Part shown: positions 33,321-41,471 of the stretch, one piece after another
Numbering within the stretch: the first letter of the stretch is position 1
Layout: each line of letters begins with the position of its first letter
Source: Candidatus Melainabacteria bacterium
Lineage (GTDB): Bacteria > Cyanobacteriota > Vampirovibrionia > Obscuribacterales > Obscuribacteraceae
Direction: 5' to 3'
Length of the DNA stretch: 57,327 nt
NCBI GenBank assembly: GCA_003153555.1
Contig: PLZS01000108.1
Span: 8,470 to 65,796 of the forward strand
The notes under the pieces: model-generated
What the model saw: only the letters and a program-made list of their open reading frames with translations
Told to the model about the DNA's origin: nothing
Database searches by the model: none
Translations under genes and position numbers: made by a program

Positions 33321-36300
33321 ATGTCCACCGTCAGAAAATCAGCAGAAGTGAATCAAGTAGTCGCCAGGTTGAGATTGTCTGAGACAAACCGCGCGCCGAT
33401 GTTGCGCGATCTCCAGGCTATGTTTGCAAAAAGCAAGGAGATGCCGGGCAGTGTGATCGAATGGGTCTGGACCGAAGAGACAAATTCGAGAAGCTTTACC
33501 CTGACTGCTAAATTTCCTTATTTCAACGAGAAGGATTGGTGGGAATATGAACTCAAAGGCGATCCGGATTGGTGTTTGAGCGATGATCGCTGCCAAGGCA
33601 ATACTGTAGTTTTGGAACACAAGACATCCGATGTGAATCTCGTGAGCGAGATTGTGAGCATGATCCAGGCAAATGAACGCAAGGCTGCTGATCAGTCTCG
33701 CCGTGCCCATGCTGGAGCTGAGGCTGAATTAGGACCAGGAACTTCTTTTTCAACACCTGTTTTTCCAGAGTTGCGCTTAGCAGACGAACCAGAGCCCGAC
33801 CCGACTCGCAATTTGCAACAAGTCTTTCCAGCGCTTGCCTACAGCCGGTTTTCGGGGAAGGTCGAAATTTGCAATGATGACAAAATTGGCCAGGTGTTTT
33901 TCGAGCATGGTGTGATTATTCATGCAACCTTTTCTGCCGCCACAGGGGATGCTGCAGCCAGAGAGATAATCAGTTGGCGAATCGGAAACGTTAAGTGCTC
34001 TCAAGGCGAGCAAACCGAGACCCGCTCTGTGACAAGACCGATGGACCTTTTGCTGCGGGAAGGGCTCGGTTTATTGGAGCAAAAAAGATTCCTAACGCAA
34101 CAAGGACTGGCATACGAATCTTACTTGATCAAATCTGGAAAGAATGGCAGTGCTAGCTTACCGGCGGAATTTGTCTTGGCTAGGCAGATGCTCGACTATC
34201 TCGATCGAAGACGGACTCTTATCGATGTCATGCGCGAATTGCAACCGCAAGCAAGCGAATGGGTGCCTGCTGTGTGTGACCTTTTGAACAGGCGCCTGCT
34301 TGGGATCAGACCACCGACTAAGGAGCGCAGCGCGGCGATAAATTTCCTCTCTGGTGTAGACGATCAAGCAACTAATTTATATTCGGCCGAGACCGGGTTA
34401 TACACATATGAGGCTTTTCTGTTATTTCTTCAGCGGGAATTTCAACTGTTTCAGGAACGGGGTGTTCTCGTTTCTTTGATTGTCTTTGAGATGAGTACCA
34501 AAGCAGAGCGGATCGATCAAAAAAATCAGTGGCTTTCCGCTGAAACAGTCGGTCTGATTGGTGAGAGAATCGAATTGCTCAAGCGGCCGCTTGACACTTT
34601 CGCCCATTTCGAAACGTTGGACTTTGCGCTGTTGATGCCCAACACTAACTTAAGTCAGGCAACCTTTATGGCTGAGCGCATAGTGCATACTCTGACAAAA
34701 TTTCCTTTGAAAACGGGTCAACATGAGGGGAATCTGATCGTTTTTTGCGGAGTTGCCAATCTTCCAGCACAGGGCTCCTCGCTTAAAACCCTGATCACTG
34801 CTGCAACGCTGGCCAAAGACCAGGCTAGAGAATGGCAATGGCCGATCGTCACATCTGGATTTGATCAAACATTGGTTGAGAACGCACCGCAGGAGGTGCG
34901 TCCCGCTATTCGCTCCGCTCAACTTGATCCAGACGGAGAGCAGCAAGGTCCAATACGGTTGCAGGATTTGCTGATTCAGTCTTGGCTGATCAGTCCCGAA
35001 AACTTCGAGACGGACCTTTTGTTGTCGGAAAAAATGCACATGCCTATTGGCAAGGTTCTGTCGATAGAAGGTCACATTCACCAACTAACTGTCGAGGCAG
35101 CTACGCAAGTGCTCGCTATGGTCAACGAGCAGAAACTGTCTGTTGATAACGCGATTAAAGCCTTGCAACTTGTCGACAATCATGGTCTGGCGATTGACAT
35201 AGTTCTAAAGAGATTGGGCACCGTCACACAAGGAACGAAAAGACACAAACTTGGCGAACTGTTGAAGCGTGCCGGCATCATCAGAAGATCGAAGCTGGAA
35301 GAGGAATTGCGTCATAGCATCAGTGTCGGGTTGCCCTTGGGTTGCGTGCTTGTAAACAGGGGCATCCTCTCTCAATATACTCTCCAGGCTGCTTTAATGA
35401 TCCTTGGATTTATCAAGGCTAAGTCGCTGAGCTATGAGGATGGAGTTAAAGCACTAAAGGCGGTGCATTCTGGATCGAGCTCGTTGCGACAATATCTGCG
35501 CGAAAACAACATCAATGTAACCGAGCCGGTGGCTGGATTGGGAGAGCTCTTAGTGCTCGGGCGATTGATGTCAGGCGGCGAACTCATCAGTGCGCGCGAG
35601 ATTGAACTCATTGATCGAAAAGATCTTGAATCGATTTTATTGAAACAAGGTTATGTTACTGAAATCGACTTGAATACTGCTAAAGAACTTCTGGTGAGCA
35701 TCAACGACGGAAAAATGAATCGCGAGCAGGCGGCACAGATTTTGCAAAACAATGAACACAGACCGGTAACAGCATCTGTGATTGAAAGGGATTTTCTGCT
35801 GGATCCCAGAGGAGAATCGGAATTTAGCGAAGAGAACAAACCCGCCCTGGAGTCCAATGCGGAATCTCAATTCAGCGCCGAGAGCAAAGCCGCACTAGAG
35901 CCAAATGCGGAATCAGAATCCATCGCAGCTAGTAAATCTGCCGCTCTGCCCGAAGTATCCGAGATTATGGACGAGAAGCAGTCGTCGTCTGGACCAACTG
36001 CACCCGAAACCAGCCCGGAGAGCCAGCTATTGGAAAATCTATCGTTAGCTGTGACTGGCGAAATTCCTCAGGTTGGTGCGAGTGAAACTGAGGCACATCA
36101 AATTGAGACAGGGCAAACTGAGACACCACAAACCGGGTCTGGATCAGCGAGCCAAAGCCAATCTCCACCTGAAGAACAACCAAGGACACCTGGAAGTGAG
36201 CCGATAAAACCGCCACGTGCGAAAACTATGACGATTGAAATTGATCGTGTCAAACTGCTGAGAACCGCTAATTTCATTGATGACAAGCAAATCAAGGAGG

Positions 36301-36518
36301 CCCTCACAATTTCGAACGCGCACAATACGTCTCTCTTCCGAACGCTGTTTGATACAGGTGAAATCGATCAACCAGCTGTAAACCTGGCAGGTGCGGCCAA
36401 GCGCCACATTGAATCGGGAAGAATCGACATACCTCGAGCCGTGAAAATCATGCGTCATTGCAAAGAACACAAGATGGGCTTCGACGAAGCCCTTGACGCA
36501 CTCGAGGGCACTCTGTAA
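33321..36518 (+). CDS. Multidomain DUF4388 / pseudo-GGDEF / MshEN-repeat signalling protein
   Basis: A 1065-residue cytosolic protein. Residues about 15-115 form a domain shared with the next gene (end motif DVNLVSEIVSMI). 164-255 resemble DUF4388 (PatA-type: FSGKVEIC, GQVFFEHGVIIHATF, GDAAAREIISW), followed by a winged-helix-like part. 354-511 are a GGDEF fold (ETGLYTYEAFLLFLQREFQ, SLIVFEM) whose signature is replaced by ETLDF (431-435), but RPLD (422-425) stands exactly five residues upstream as an I-site. Three MshEN-like repeats of about 70 residues lie at 545-620, 641-714 and 737-810. A Ser/Glu/Ala/Pro/Thr linker (about 815-970) leads to a fourth repeat at 975-1065. It is likely a c-di-GMP-responsive scaffold; the function is unproven. 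Confidence 0.9.
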   Translation: MSTVRKSAEVNQVVARLRLSETNRAPMLRDLQAMFAKSKEMPGSVIEWVWTEETNSRSFTLTAKFPYFNEKDWWEYELKGDPDWCLSDDRCQGNTVVLEHKTSDVNLVSEIVSMIQANERKAADQSRRAHAGAEAELGPGTSFSTPVFPELRLADEPEPDPTRNLQQVFPALAYSRFSGKVEICNDDKIGQVFFEHGVIIHATFSAATGDAAAREIISWRIGNVKCSQGEQTETRSVTRPMDLLLREGLGLLEQKRFLTQQGLAYESYLIKSGKNGSASLPAEFVLARQMLDYLDRRRTLIDVMRELQPQASEWVPAVCDLLNRRLLGIRPPTKERSAAINFLSGVDDQATNLYSAETGLYTYEAFLLFLQREFQLFQERGVLVSLIVFEMSTKAERIDQKNQWLSAETVGLIGERIELLKRPLDTFAHFETLDFALLMPNTNLSQATFMAERIVHTLTKFPLKTGQHEGNLIVFCGVANLPAQGSSLKTLITAATLAKDQAREWQWPIVTSGFDQTLVENAPQEVRPAIRSAQLDPDGEQQGPIRLQDLLIQSWLISPENFETDLLLSEKMHMPIGKVLSIEGHIHQLTVEAATQVLAMVNEQKLSVDNAIKALQLVDNHGLAIDIVLKRLGTVTQGTKRHKLGELLKRAGIIRRSKLEEELRHSISVGLPLGCVLVNRGILSQYTLQAALMILGFIKAKSLSYEDGVKALKAVHSGSSSLRQYLRENNINVTEPVAGLGELLVLGRLMSGGELISAREIELIDRKDLESILLKQGYVTEIDLNTAKELLVSINDGKMNREQAAQILQNNEHRPVTASVIERDFLLDPRGESEFSEENKPALESNAESQFSAESKAALEPNAESESIAASKSAALPEVSEIMDEKQSSSGPTAPETSPESQLLENLSLAVTGEIPQVGASETEAHQIETGQTETPQTGSGSASQSQSPPEEQPRTPGSEPIKPPRAKTMTIEIDRVKLLRTANFIDDKQIKEALTISNAHNTSLFRTLFDTGEIDQPAVNLAGAAKRHIESGRIDIPRAVKIMRHCKEHKMGFDEALDALEGTL

Positions 36519-36590
36519 TTTCCCCGAGAGGCTCAGCACCATTACCACCCATGTTCGACCGTGGCGGTCAATTGGACTATAGTTAATTAT

Positions 36591-37547
36591 ATGCAGAGAC
36601 CTTCTTCAACTTTTGGCGAACCGATTCGCACCATTTTTCTGGCGAAGGGAAATGGTGCCCCTGGAGTCGAAGTACTGAGTACTGTAATCAGCACTGCCAA
36701 AGAACACCAGGGCTACGACGTTGAGCTGTCGTGGGCGTTACCTGGATGTACTAACTCAATCAAATTGATGGCTCGATGGCTCAAAGGGGCGGCAGTTCCA
36801 TCGTTGAAACTAACAGAAATTGACGGCAACGACAGAACAGTAATTTGGAACTGTGACACAGGAGACCTCGCATTGGTTAGCGAGATTGTTGAGAAGTGCA
36901 GTGCTGCCCTTTTTATAACTAATAAAGCACCGCAGATGGAGGCAGTCGGGACCGAGATCGAAGAAGACGAACCAGATGATGATTGGATAGATGACAACGA
37001 AGACGGCGATCAACAGGAGAAAACCAACGATCTTGCTTTCCTGGGCGAAGCGGCGACAAGCGTGCAGGTTCTGTCCGATCAATTGATCAACCTGACCACT
37101 GGATTACACAGTTTCTCTGCTTTGCTTAAGTTTCTCGAAAGCGAGTTCTATCGCTTTGATGCATACGCAGTGCCGGTGTCTCTGATCATTTTTGAAATCA
37201 GTCACCCTACGATCAATCCCATTCCCTTGCAAGCCTTTTCGACGGTGGCTTTGCGAATAGAGATGATCAAACGCCCGTTAGATATTGCTGGGCACTTCGA
37301 AGCGCGAGATTTTGCTTTATTGCTCCCCAATACGCAGAGCCCAACTGCTTTACTTATCGCCAACAAAGTGATTCAGGTTTTAAATGCTGGACCTCTTGCA
37401 CCCGGTCTAGACAAAAGCACGCTCAGACTTTGCTTTGGCATAGCCGCTTTGCCTGATGATGGCGACGATCTAGAAACCCTGATCAGATCTGCCAAGACAG
37501 CAAAAATCAAAGCCAAAAACCAGGCTGTCTCATCTCTTTTTCAATAA
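36591..37547 (+). CDS. Pseudo-GGDEF protein with intact I-site motif, paralogue of the preceding gene
   Basis: A 318-residue protein. The N-terminal 110 residues match those of the upstream gene (DLALVSEIVEKC against DVNLVSEIVSMI), then an acidic linker of about 45 residues, then a GGDEF fold (about 165-318). The shared motif RIEMIKRPLDIAGHFEARDFALLLPNT contains RPLD (Arg at about 228) five residues before EARDF, so the I-site motif is kept while the signature is lost. It lacks the DUF4388 and MshEN parts. The ATG at 36591 has no ribosome site but lies seven bases after TATAGT, so a leaderless transcript is possible; an in-frame GTG lies 30 bp upstream. It is 72 bp from its paralogue. Confidence 0.85.
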   Translation: MQRPSSTFGEPIRTIFLAKGNGAPGVEVLSTVISTAKEHQGYDVELSWALPGCTNSIKLMARWLKGAAVPSLKLTEIDGNDRTVIWNCDTGDLALVSEIVEKCSAALFITNKAPQMEAVGTEIEEDEPDDDWIDDNEDGDQQEKTNDLAFLGEAATSVQVLSDQLINLTTGLHSFSALLKFLESEFYRFDAYAVPVSLIIFEISHPTINPIPLQAFSTVALRIEMIKRPLDIAGHFEARDFALLLPNTQSPTALLIANKVIQVLNAGPLAPGLDKSTLRLCFGIAALPDDGDDLETLIRSAKTAKIKAKNQAVSSLFQ

Positions 37548-37588
37548 CAAATCTGATTTGTTAACGTGGTCTGAACCGATTCGGCAGC

Positions 37589-38767
37589 CTAGCAAACGGC
37601 GTTTGCTTGTAGGGTGTTCTTGTTGATGACAATATTTCGTTTCGCCAATTCATCGAAGAACGATTTTCTGGGCACGCATTCTTCGGGGGCTAAAACACCA
37701 TGGGCTGTGATTGCACCGTTGGCGATCATTTGTGCCACTATAGACGGTGGCACTCCTGTATCAAGTGCGCCGCATGAAACTTTCCACTTTTTATCTGCGT
37801 AGATTATGCTTTCCAGGCGCACCAGCTTTTCTACGCCTTTGACGGCACCCTTCACGTCGACTCGAATCACTTCGCAGTCATCTGGTGTCTGTGCAGGGGC
37901 AGGAAATTTCTCAATCATTTTGGCAAGCACTTTTCGAGGTACGATTTGGGTTCCTTGAATCTCAACAGGCTCCGTATCACCCAGACCCAAATCTACAAGC
38001 AGCTTGAGTTTTTCGTGAAATTCAGTAGGCAAGCCAAGTCTAAACGTAACCGACTTGACGCCCTTGTTTGCGTACGTAAGCGGCAACGTCAAAACTTCGG
38101 AGTGCAGTGTCAGAATCGCTTTCGCTTTTCCGACGGGAGAAGGAAAATCAACCGTCACTTCTCCAGACATCGGAGGCTTCGCTCTGTACTCACCTTCTTC
38201 AAAAACCATGGGCTCTTTTGTGTATTCATCGAGGATGGTATCGAGTGCATATGGGGGTGCCAGCGGATGGTCGACTTGCACGAAGTCAACGCATCCAACA
38301 TAGATATCGATGGAATCCACACGTTCCAACTCTTCTGCTCCTTCTGCAGCCATGACATTAGTCATGCCGGGAGCTGCACCCATTCCGAGCACAGCAAGCA
38401 AGTTGTGGTGCTTATACTTCTCATTCAATTCCAGTTGTTTCTTAGTGACATGGAAAAGTCCACCCAGATCCATATAGTGACAACCAGCCTTCAGAGCGGC
38501 TTCCATAACGTTGACATTGAAATAATACGGCGTTGAGTTGATCACTACCTTTGCGCCAGTGAGCAGGGTCACCAGTTGATCGTGCTTGGTCAGGTCGGCA
38601 AAAACGGCAGAAACCTTGACACCACCGATTTCATTTTTTAGTTTCTCGGCTAACGCCAGATTGAAATCGGCAATCACGACGCTGTCGATATCAGCAGATT
38701 CTGCCAGGTCGCGAACAATGATTTGTCCCATAGCGCCGGCACCGCCCAATACCACTATCTTTTTCAA
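37589..38767 (-). CDS. Saccharopine dehydrogenase family protein
   Basis: A 392-residue NAD(P)-binding oxidoreductase. The N-terminus IVVLGGAGAMGQIIVRDLAE is a Rossmann motif, and the sequence follows the saccharopine reductase fold, with VINSTPYYFNVNVMEAALKAGCHYMDLGG and GMGAAPGMTNVMAAEGAEEL segments. The enzyme probably acts on a lysine, carboxynorspermidine or related amino-acid adduct, but the substrate cannot be read. The TTG at 38767 is chosen because AAAAGGA lies eight bases upstream; an ATG 54 bp earlier has no site. It converges on the preceding pseudo-GGDEF gene with a 41-bp gap. Confidence 0.9.
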   Translation of the reverse strand: MKKIVVLGGAGAMGQIIVRDLAESADIDSVVIADFNLALAEKLKNEIGGVKVSAVFADLTKHDQLVTLLTGAKVVINSTPYYFNVNVMEAALKAGCHYMDLGGLFHVTKKQLELNEKYKHHNLLAVLGMGAAPGMTNVMAAEGAEELERVDSIDIYVGCVDFVQVDHPLAPPYALDTILDEYTKEPMVFEEGEYRAKPPMSGEVTVDFPSPVGKAKAILTLHSEVLTLPLTYANKGVKSVTFRLGLPTEFHEKLKLLVDLGLGDTEPVEIQGTQIVPRKVLAKMIEKFPAPAQTPDDCEVIRVDVKGAVKGVEKLVRLESIIYADKKWKVSCGALDTGVPPSIVAQMIANGAITAHGVLAPEECVPRKSFFDELAKRNIVINKNTLQANAVC

Positions 38768-38898
38768 GATGGTTGTCCTTTTATATGTAGAGGTTTCGCC
38801 TTTAAGCAGGCGCTTATTCACAGCCAGCTAGTTTAACACTTGGGTGGCCAAGCAGGCTGCGACGTTCTATTATTAAGGGCGTCGCTCCGAGGGAAGTC

Positions 38899-39081
38899 AT
38901 GCACTACGAATGGTTGGTAATTAACGCAGAGACTTTGGCTGATGCCCAAACACAGCTGAATAATTTGGACCATCAGAAGTACGAAGTCTACGCCACGCAC
39001 ATGTTTGTCGATAACGGCAAGAGCTGTCTGGCAATCATCGCAAGACGCGCGAAAAAGGCTCAGCAAGACATTCGATATTAG
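38899..39081 (+). CDS. Small hypothetical protein, DUF4177-like
   Basis: A 60-residue protein. The start has GAGGGAAGTC before the ATG, a good ribosome site. The pattern (YEWLVI at the start, a central LNNLDHQKYEVYATHMFVDNGKS, and AIIARRAKK at the end) resembles the beta-alpha-beta-beta layout of DUF4177 proteins, but the match is not certain. The last four bases overlap the end of the convergent secreted-protein gene. Confidence 0.65.
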   Translation: MHYEWLVINAETLADAQTQLNNLDHQKYEVYATHMFVDNGKSCLAIIARRAKKAQQDIRY

Positions 39082-39674
39082 TAGTTAACGTGACCGTTGC
39101 TGCCTTCGTACTTTAAGGGACCGCCGCCACTGCTTTGCAGCATGCGTTGGATCGGTGTCGGTGGCGGTGGATTCAGACGTTGTTGCATCTGGATCTGATT
39201 TTGGATGAACTGCTGGTTGTTCTGATTGTTTCGGTAGTAACCAGGATTCATATCGCTGCGAATGTTGTCGCCTGCGGTGCCGATGTTGGCGCCCCACTTA
39301 GAACTTGGCAAACTAGGAGCGTTGTATGCTCCACCTAAATTGTTCAGGCCAGGACCGCCGCGTCCTTGTTGTACCGGGGCTTGAGCACCGATCTTATGGT
39401 CGGTGTATTGGTTATCGCCGCAAGTGCCGATGTTGGCACCCCAGGGCACTCGGGGTAGTCCGGGATTGACTTGCGGTCCACTTTGTTGGATGCCTCGAGC
39501 CGAGGCACTCATCGTTCCTCCACCTATGTAAGACCCAGAAGGAGTGGAGAGTCCATTACCACCATAAATGATTCTCGAGTCAACGCCATTGGCATTATAA
39601 GTTTGCGCCAAAGCGCCTGATGCGCAGAAGCTCAGCAGGCAACCAAGTGTGGATACAAAAGCTAGTTTTTTCAT
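39078..39674 (-). CDS. Secreted Gly/Asn/Pro-rich protein with WGANIGT repeats
   Basis: A 198-residue exported protein of unknown function. The ATG at 39674 gives a classic signal peptide (KKLAFVSTLGCLLSFCASGALAQ, cleavage near residue 23); an upstream in-frame ATG would add nine residues. The mature protein is Gly-, Asn- and Pro-rich and probably largely disordered. It contains a duplicated unit: VPWGANIGTCGDNQYTD and SKWGANIGTAGDNIRSD, about 50 residues apart. The C-terminus has a Gln/Asn-rich run followed by PPPPTPIQRML. It may be a surface or matrix component. Confidence 0.72.
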   Translation of the reverse strand: MKKLAFVSTLGCLLSFCASGALAQTYNANGVDSRIIYGGNGLSTPSGSYIGGGTMSASARGIQQSGPQVNPGLPRVPWGANIGTCGDNQYTDHKIGAQAPVQQGRGGPGLNNLGGAYNAPSLPSSKWGANIGTAGDNIRSDMNPGYYRNNQNNQQFIQNQIQMQQRLNPPPPTPIQRMLQSSGGGPLKYEGSNGHVNY

Positions 39675-39754
39675 TTTTGTTTTTGGTCCTGAAGCATTCA
39701 CTCTACTTCGATTGTAATCGAGAGGGTGAATTATTGGGCAGAGGCGTCAGGTGA

Positions 39755-39783
39755 TTAATTTAGTAAGTGACTAAGACTATAGC
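39755..39783 (+). promoter_or_regulatory. Candidate promoter of the FAD-Rieske gene
   Basis: TTAATT at 39755 and TATAGC at 39778 are separated by 17 bp. The predicted transcription start, near 39790, lies about 10 bp before the perfect palindrome at 39801. Confidence 0.4.
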
Positions 39784-39800
39784 ATGTTGTCAAGAATTTG

Positions 39801-39819
39801 CAAGCCAAATTTTGGCTTG
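39801..39819. promoter_or_regulatory. Perfect 19-bp palindrome, candidate operator
   Basis: CAAGCCAAATTTTGGCTTG reads as two 9-bp arms around a single central base. It lies 61 bp upstream of the FAD-Rieske gene start, just after its promoter candidate, where a bound repressor would block transcription. It also stands 127 bp from the divergent secreted-protein gene. Confidence 0.55.
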
Positions 39820-39879
39820 GAACTAACTGGGCGCGAGGATCGACATTAATCTACCGACCGACCATAGGGAGAAACCAAC

Positions 39880-41466
39880 ATGAATCCAGAATCCGCCAAA
39901 ACTTCGACCGTTTGGACTGAAACATTTGATATCCCGAGGTTTCCGACACTAACTGAGGCCAAGACTTGCGATGTCTGTGTAGTCGGTGCAGGAATTACTG
40001 GTCTGACAGCAGCGTTTTTGCTGGCGGCGGAAGGCAAATCCGTCATTGTTGTCGACGATGGACCGCTCTGTGCCGGCGAAACTCAACGTACAACTGCGCA
40101 TGTCACCGATGTTCTGGACAGTCGCTACTTTGAAATAATCAAAAATCACGGGCTCGACAATGCAAAGACAGTCTTTCAAGCTTATAGAGCTGCGATGGAT
40201 CAAATTGCAGTTATCGTCAAGCAAGAGCAAATTGATTGCGATTTTGAAAAGGTTGATGGACATCTATTTCTCAGCCCTGAGTCAAAGCAGGCGGAACTAG
40301 AAGCTGAGCTCAAAGCTGTAACCGAAATTGGTTTTGCCGGCGTGAAACTTATTGACTGTCCTTTGAAGCGCAAAGAAATAGTCCCATCGCTTTGTTTCCC
40401 GAATCAATATCAGTTTCATGTTCTCAAATATCTAGATGGATTGATTGAAGCCTGCCTTGAAAGAGGGGTACAGATTTTTGCCAACACTCACATTGGTGGT
40501 ATCGATGATGGTGCTACTGTGGTTGTCAAAAAAACAAATCAAGAGAATGTAGCGGTCAGTGCGAATGCAGTGATCGTTGCTACTAACAGTCCAATCTCAG
40601 GATTGGGCGTCCACATGAAGCAGGCTGCTTACCGCACTTACGTTATTGCCGCACGCGTGCCAATCGGTTCGATGCCAAAAGGTTTGTTCTGGGATACTCA
40701 AGATCCATATCACTATGTGCGGTTGCAAAAGATCGAAGATGATTTGCAATACGAAATGCTCGTCGTTGGCGGTGAAGACCATAAAACGGGACAGGCAGAC
40801 GATGCTGAAGAGCGCTTCTTGCGATTAGAGCAATGGGCGCGCGAGTGGTGCGCCAATTTTACGACAGTAGACTTCAAGTGGTCAGGTCAGGTTTACGAAC
40901 CTGTTGACGGGATTGGCTATATCGGTAAACAGCCTGGCAGCAAAGGAATCTACATCGCCACCGGTGCTTCTGGAGTGGGCATGAGTTTTGCAACTGTTGC
41001 CGGTATGTTGCTCACTGATGAGTTATGTGGTCGAGAAAATTCCGCGGCCAAATTATTCGATCCGGCCCGGCTGCCGATCAGCGCTCCATTTGATTTCATT
41101 AAGGAAAATTTGAACGCCGCTGCTCAGTTCGTTGAATATCTCACCTCTCCTGAGATCACCTCGGTGATGCAAATCCATCCTGGTGAAGGTGTCGTGGTCA
41201 CCCGAAACGGGGAAAAAATAGCTGCCTGTCGCGACGACAAAGGCAATTTTTGCGAACGTTCGGCAATCTGCCCGCACATGGGCGGAATTGTTGCTTGGAA
41301 TTCGCTTGAAAAGAGTTGGGACTGCCCCGTGCATGGATCTCGGTTTGATATGAACGGTAAAGTGCTGGATGGTCCCGCAAACAAAGATTTGGGCGAAGCG
41401 ATCACCAAGCTCAGCGATGAGGGCGAACAAGAGACTCGAACATTTTCGGACAAAAAAGCGTCCTAA
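39880..41466 (+). CDS. FAD-dependent oxidoreductase with C-terminal Rieske [2Fe-2S] domain
   Basis: A 528-residue two-domain enzyme. Residues about 25-400 form a DAO-type FAD domain with the nucleotide motif CVVGAGITGLTAAFLLAAEGKSVIVVDDG and a late YIATGASGVGMSFATVAGMLLTDEL segment. Residues about 425-510 form a Rieske domain whose cluster ligands are Cys464/His466 (CPHMGG) and Cys482/His485 (CPVHGSRF). This arrangement is found in a family whose exact substrate is unknown; it probably oxidises an amino or hydroxyl compound and passes electrons to the [2Fe-2S] centre. There is no signal peptide. The upstream palindrome suggests tight control. Confidence 0.92.
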   Translation: MNPESAKTSTVWTETFDIPRFPTLTEAKTCDVCVVGAGITGLTAAFLLAAEGKSVIVVDDGPLCAGETQRTTAHVTDVLDSRYFEIIKNHGLDNAKTVFQAYRAAMDQIAVIVKQEQIDCDFEKVDGHLFLSPESKQAELEAELKAVTEIGFAGVKLIDCPLKRKEIVPSLCFPNQYQFHVLKYLDGLIEACLERGVQIFANTHIGGIDDGATVVVKKTNQENVAVSANAVIVATNSPISGLGVHMKQAAYRTYVIAARVPIGSMPKGLFWDTQDPYHYVRLQKIEDDLQYEMLVVGGEDHKTGQADDAEERFLRLEQWAREWCANFTTVDFKWSGQVYEPVDGIGYIGKQPGSKGIYIATGASGVGMSFATVAGMLLTDELCGRENSAAKLFDPARLPISAPFDFIKENLNAAAQFVEYLTSPEITSVMQIHPGEGVVVTRNGEKIAACRDDKGNFCERSAICPHMGGIVAWNSLEKSWDCPVHGSRFDMNGKVLDGPANKDLGEAITKLSDEGEQETRTFSDKKAS

Positions 41467-41471
41467 GAGAA

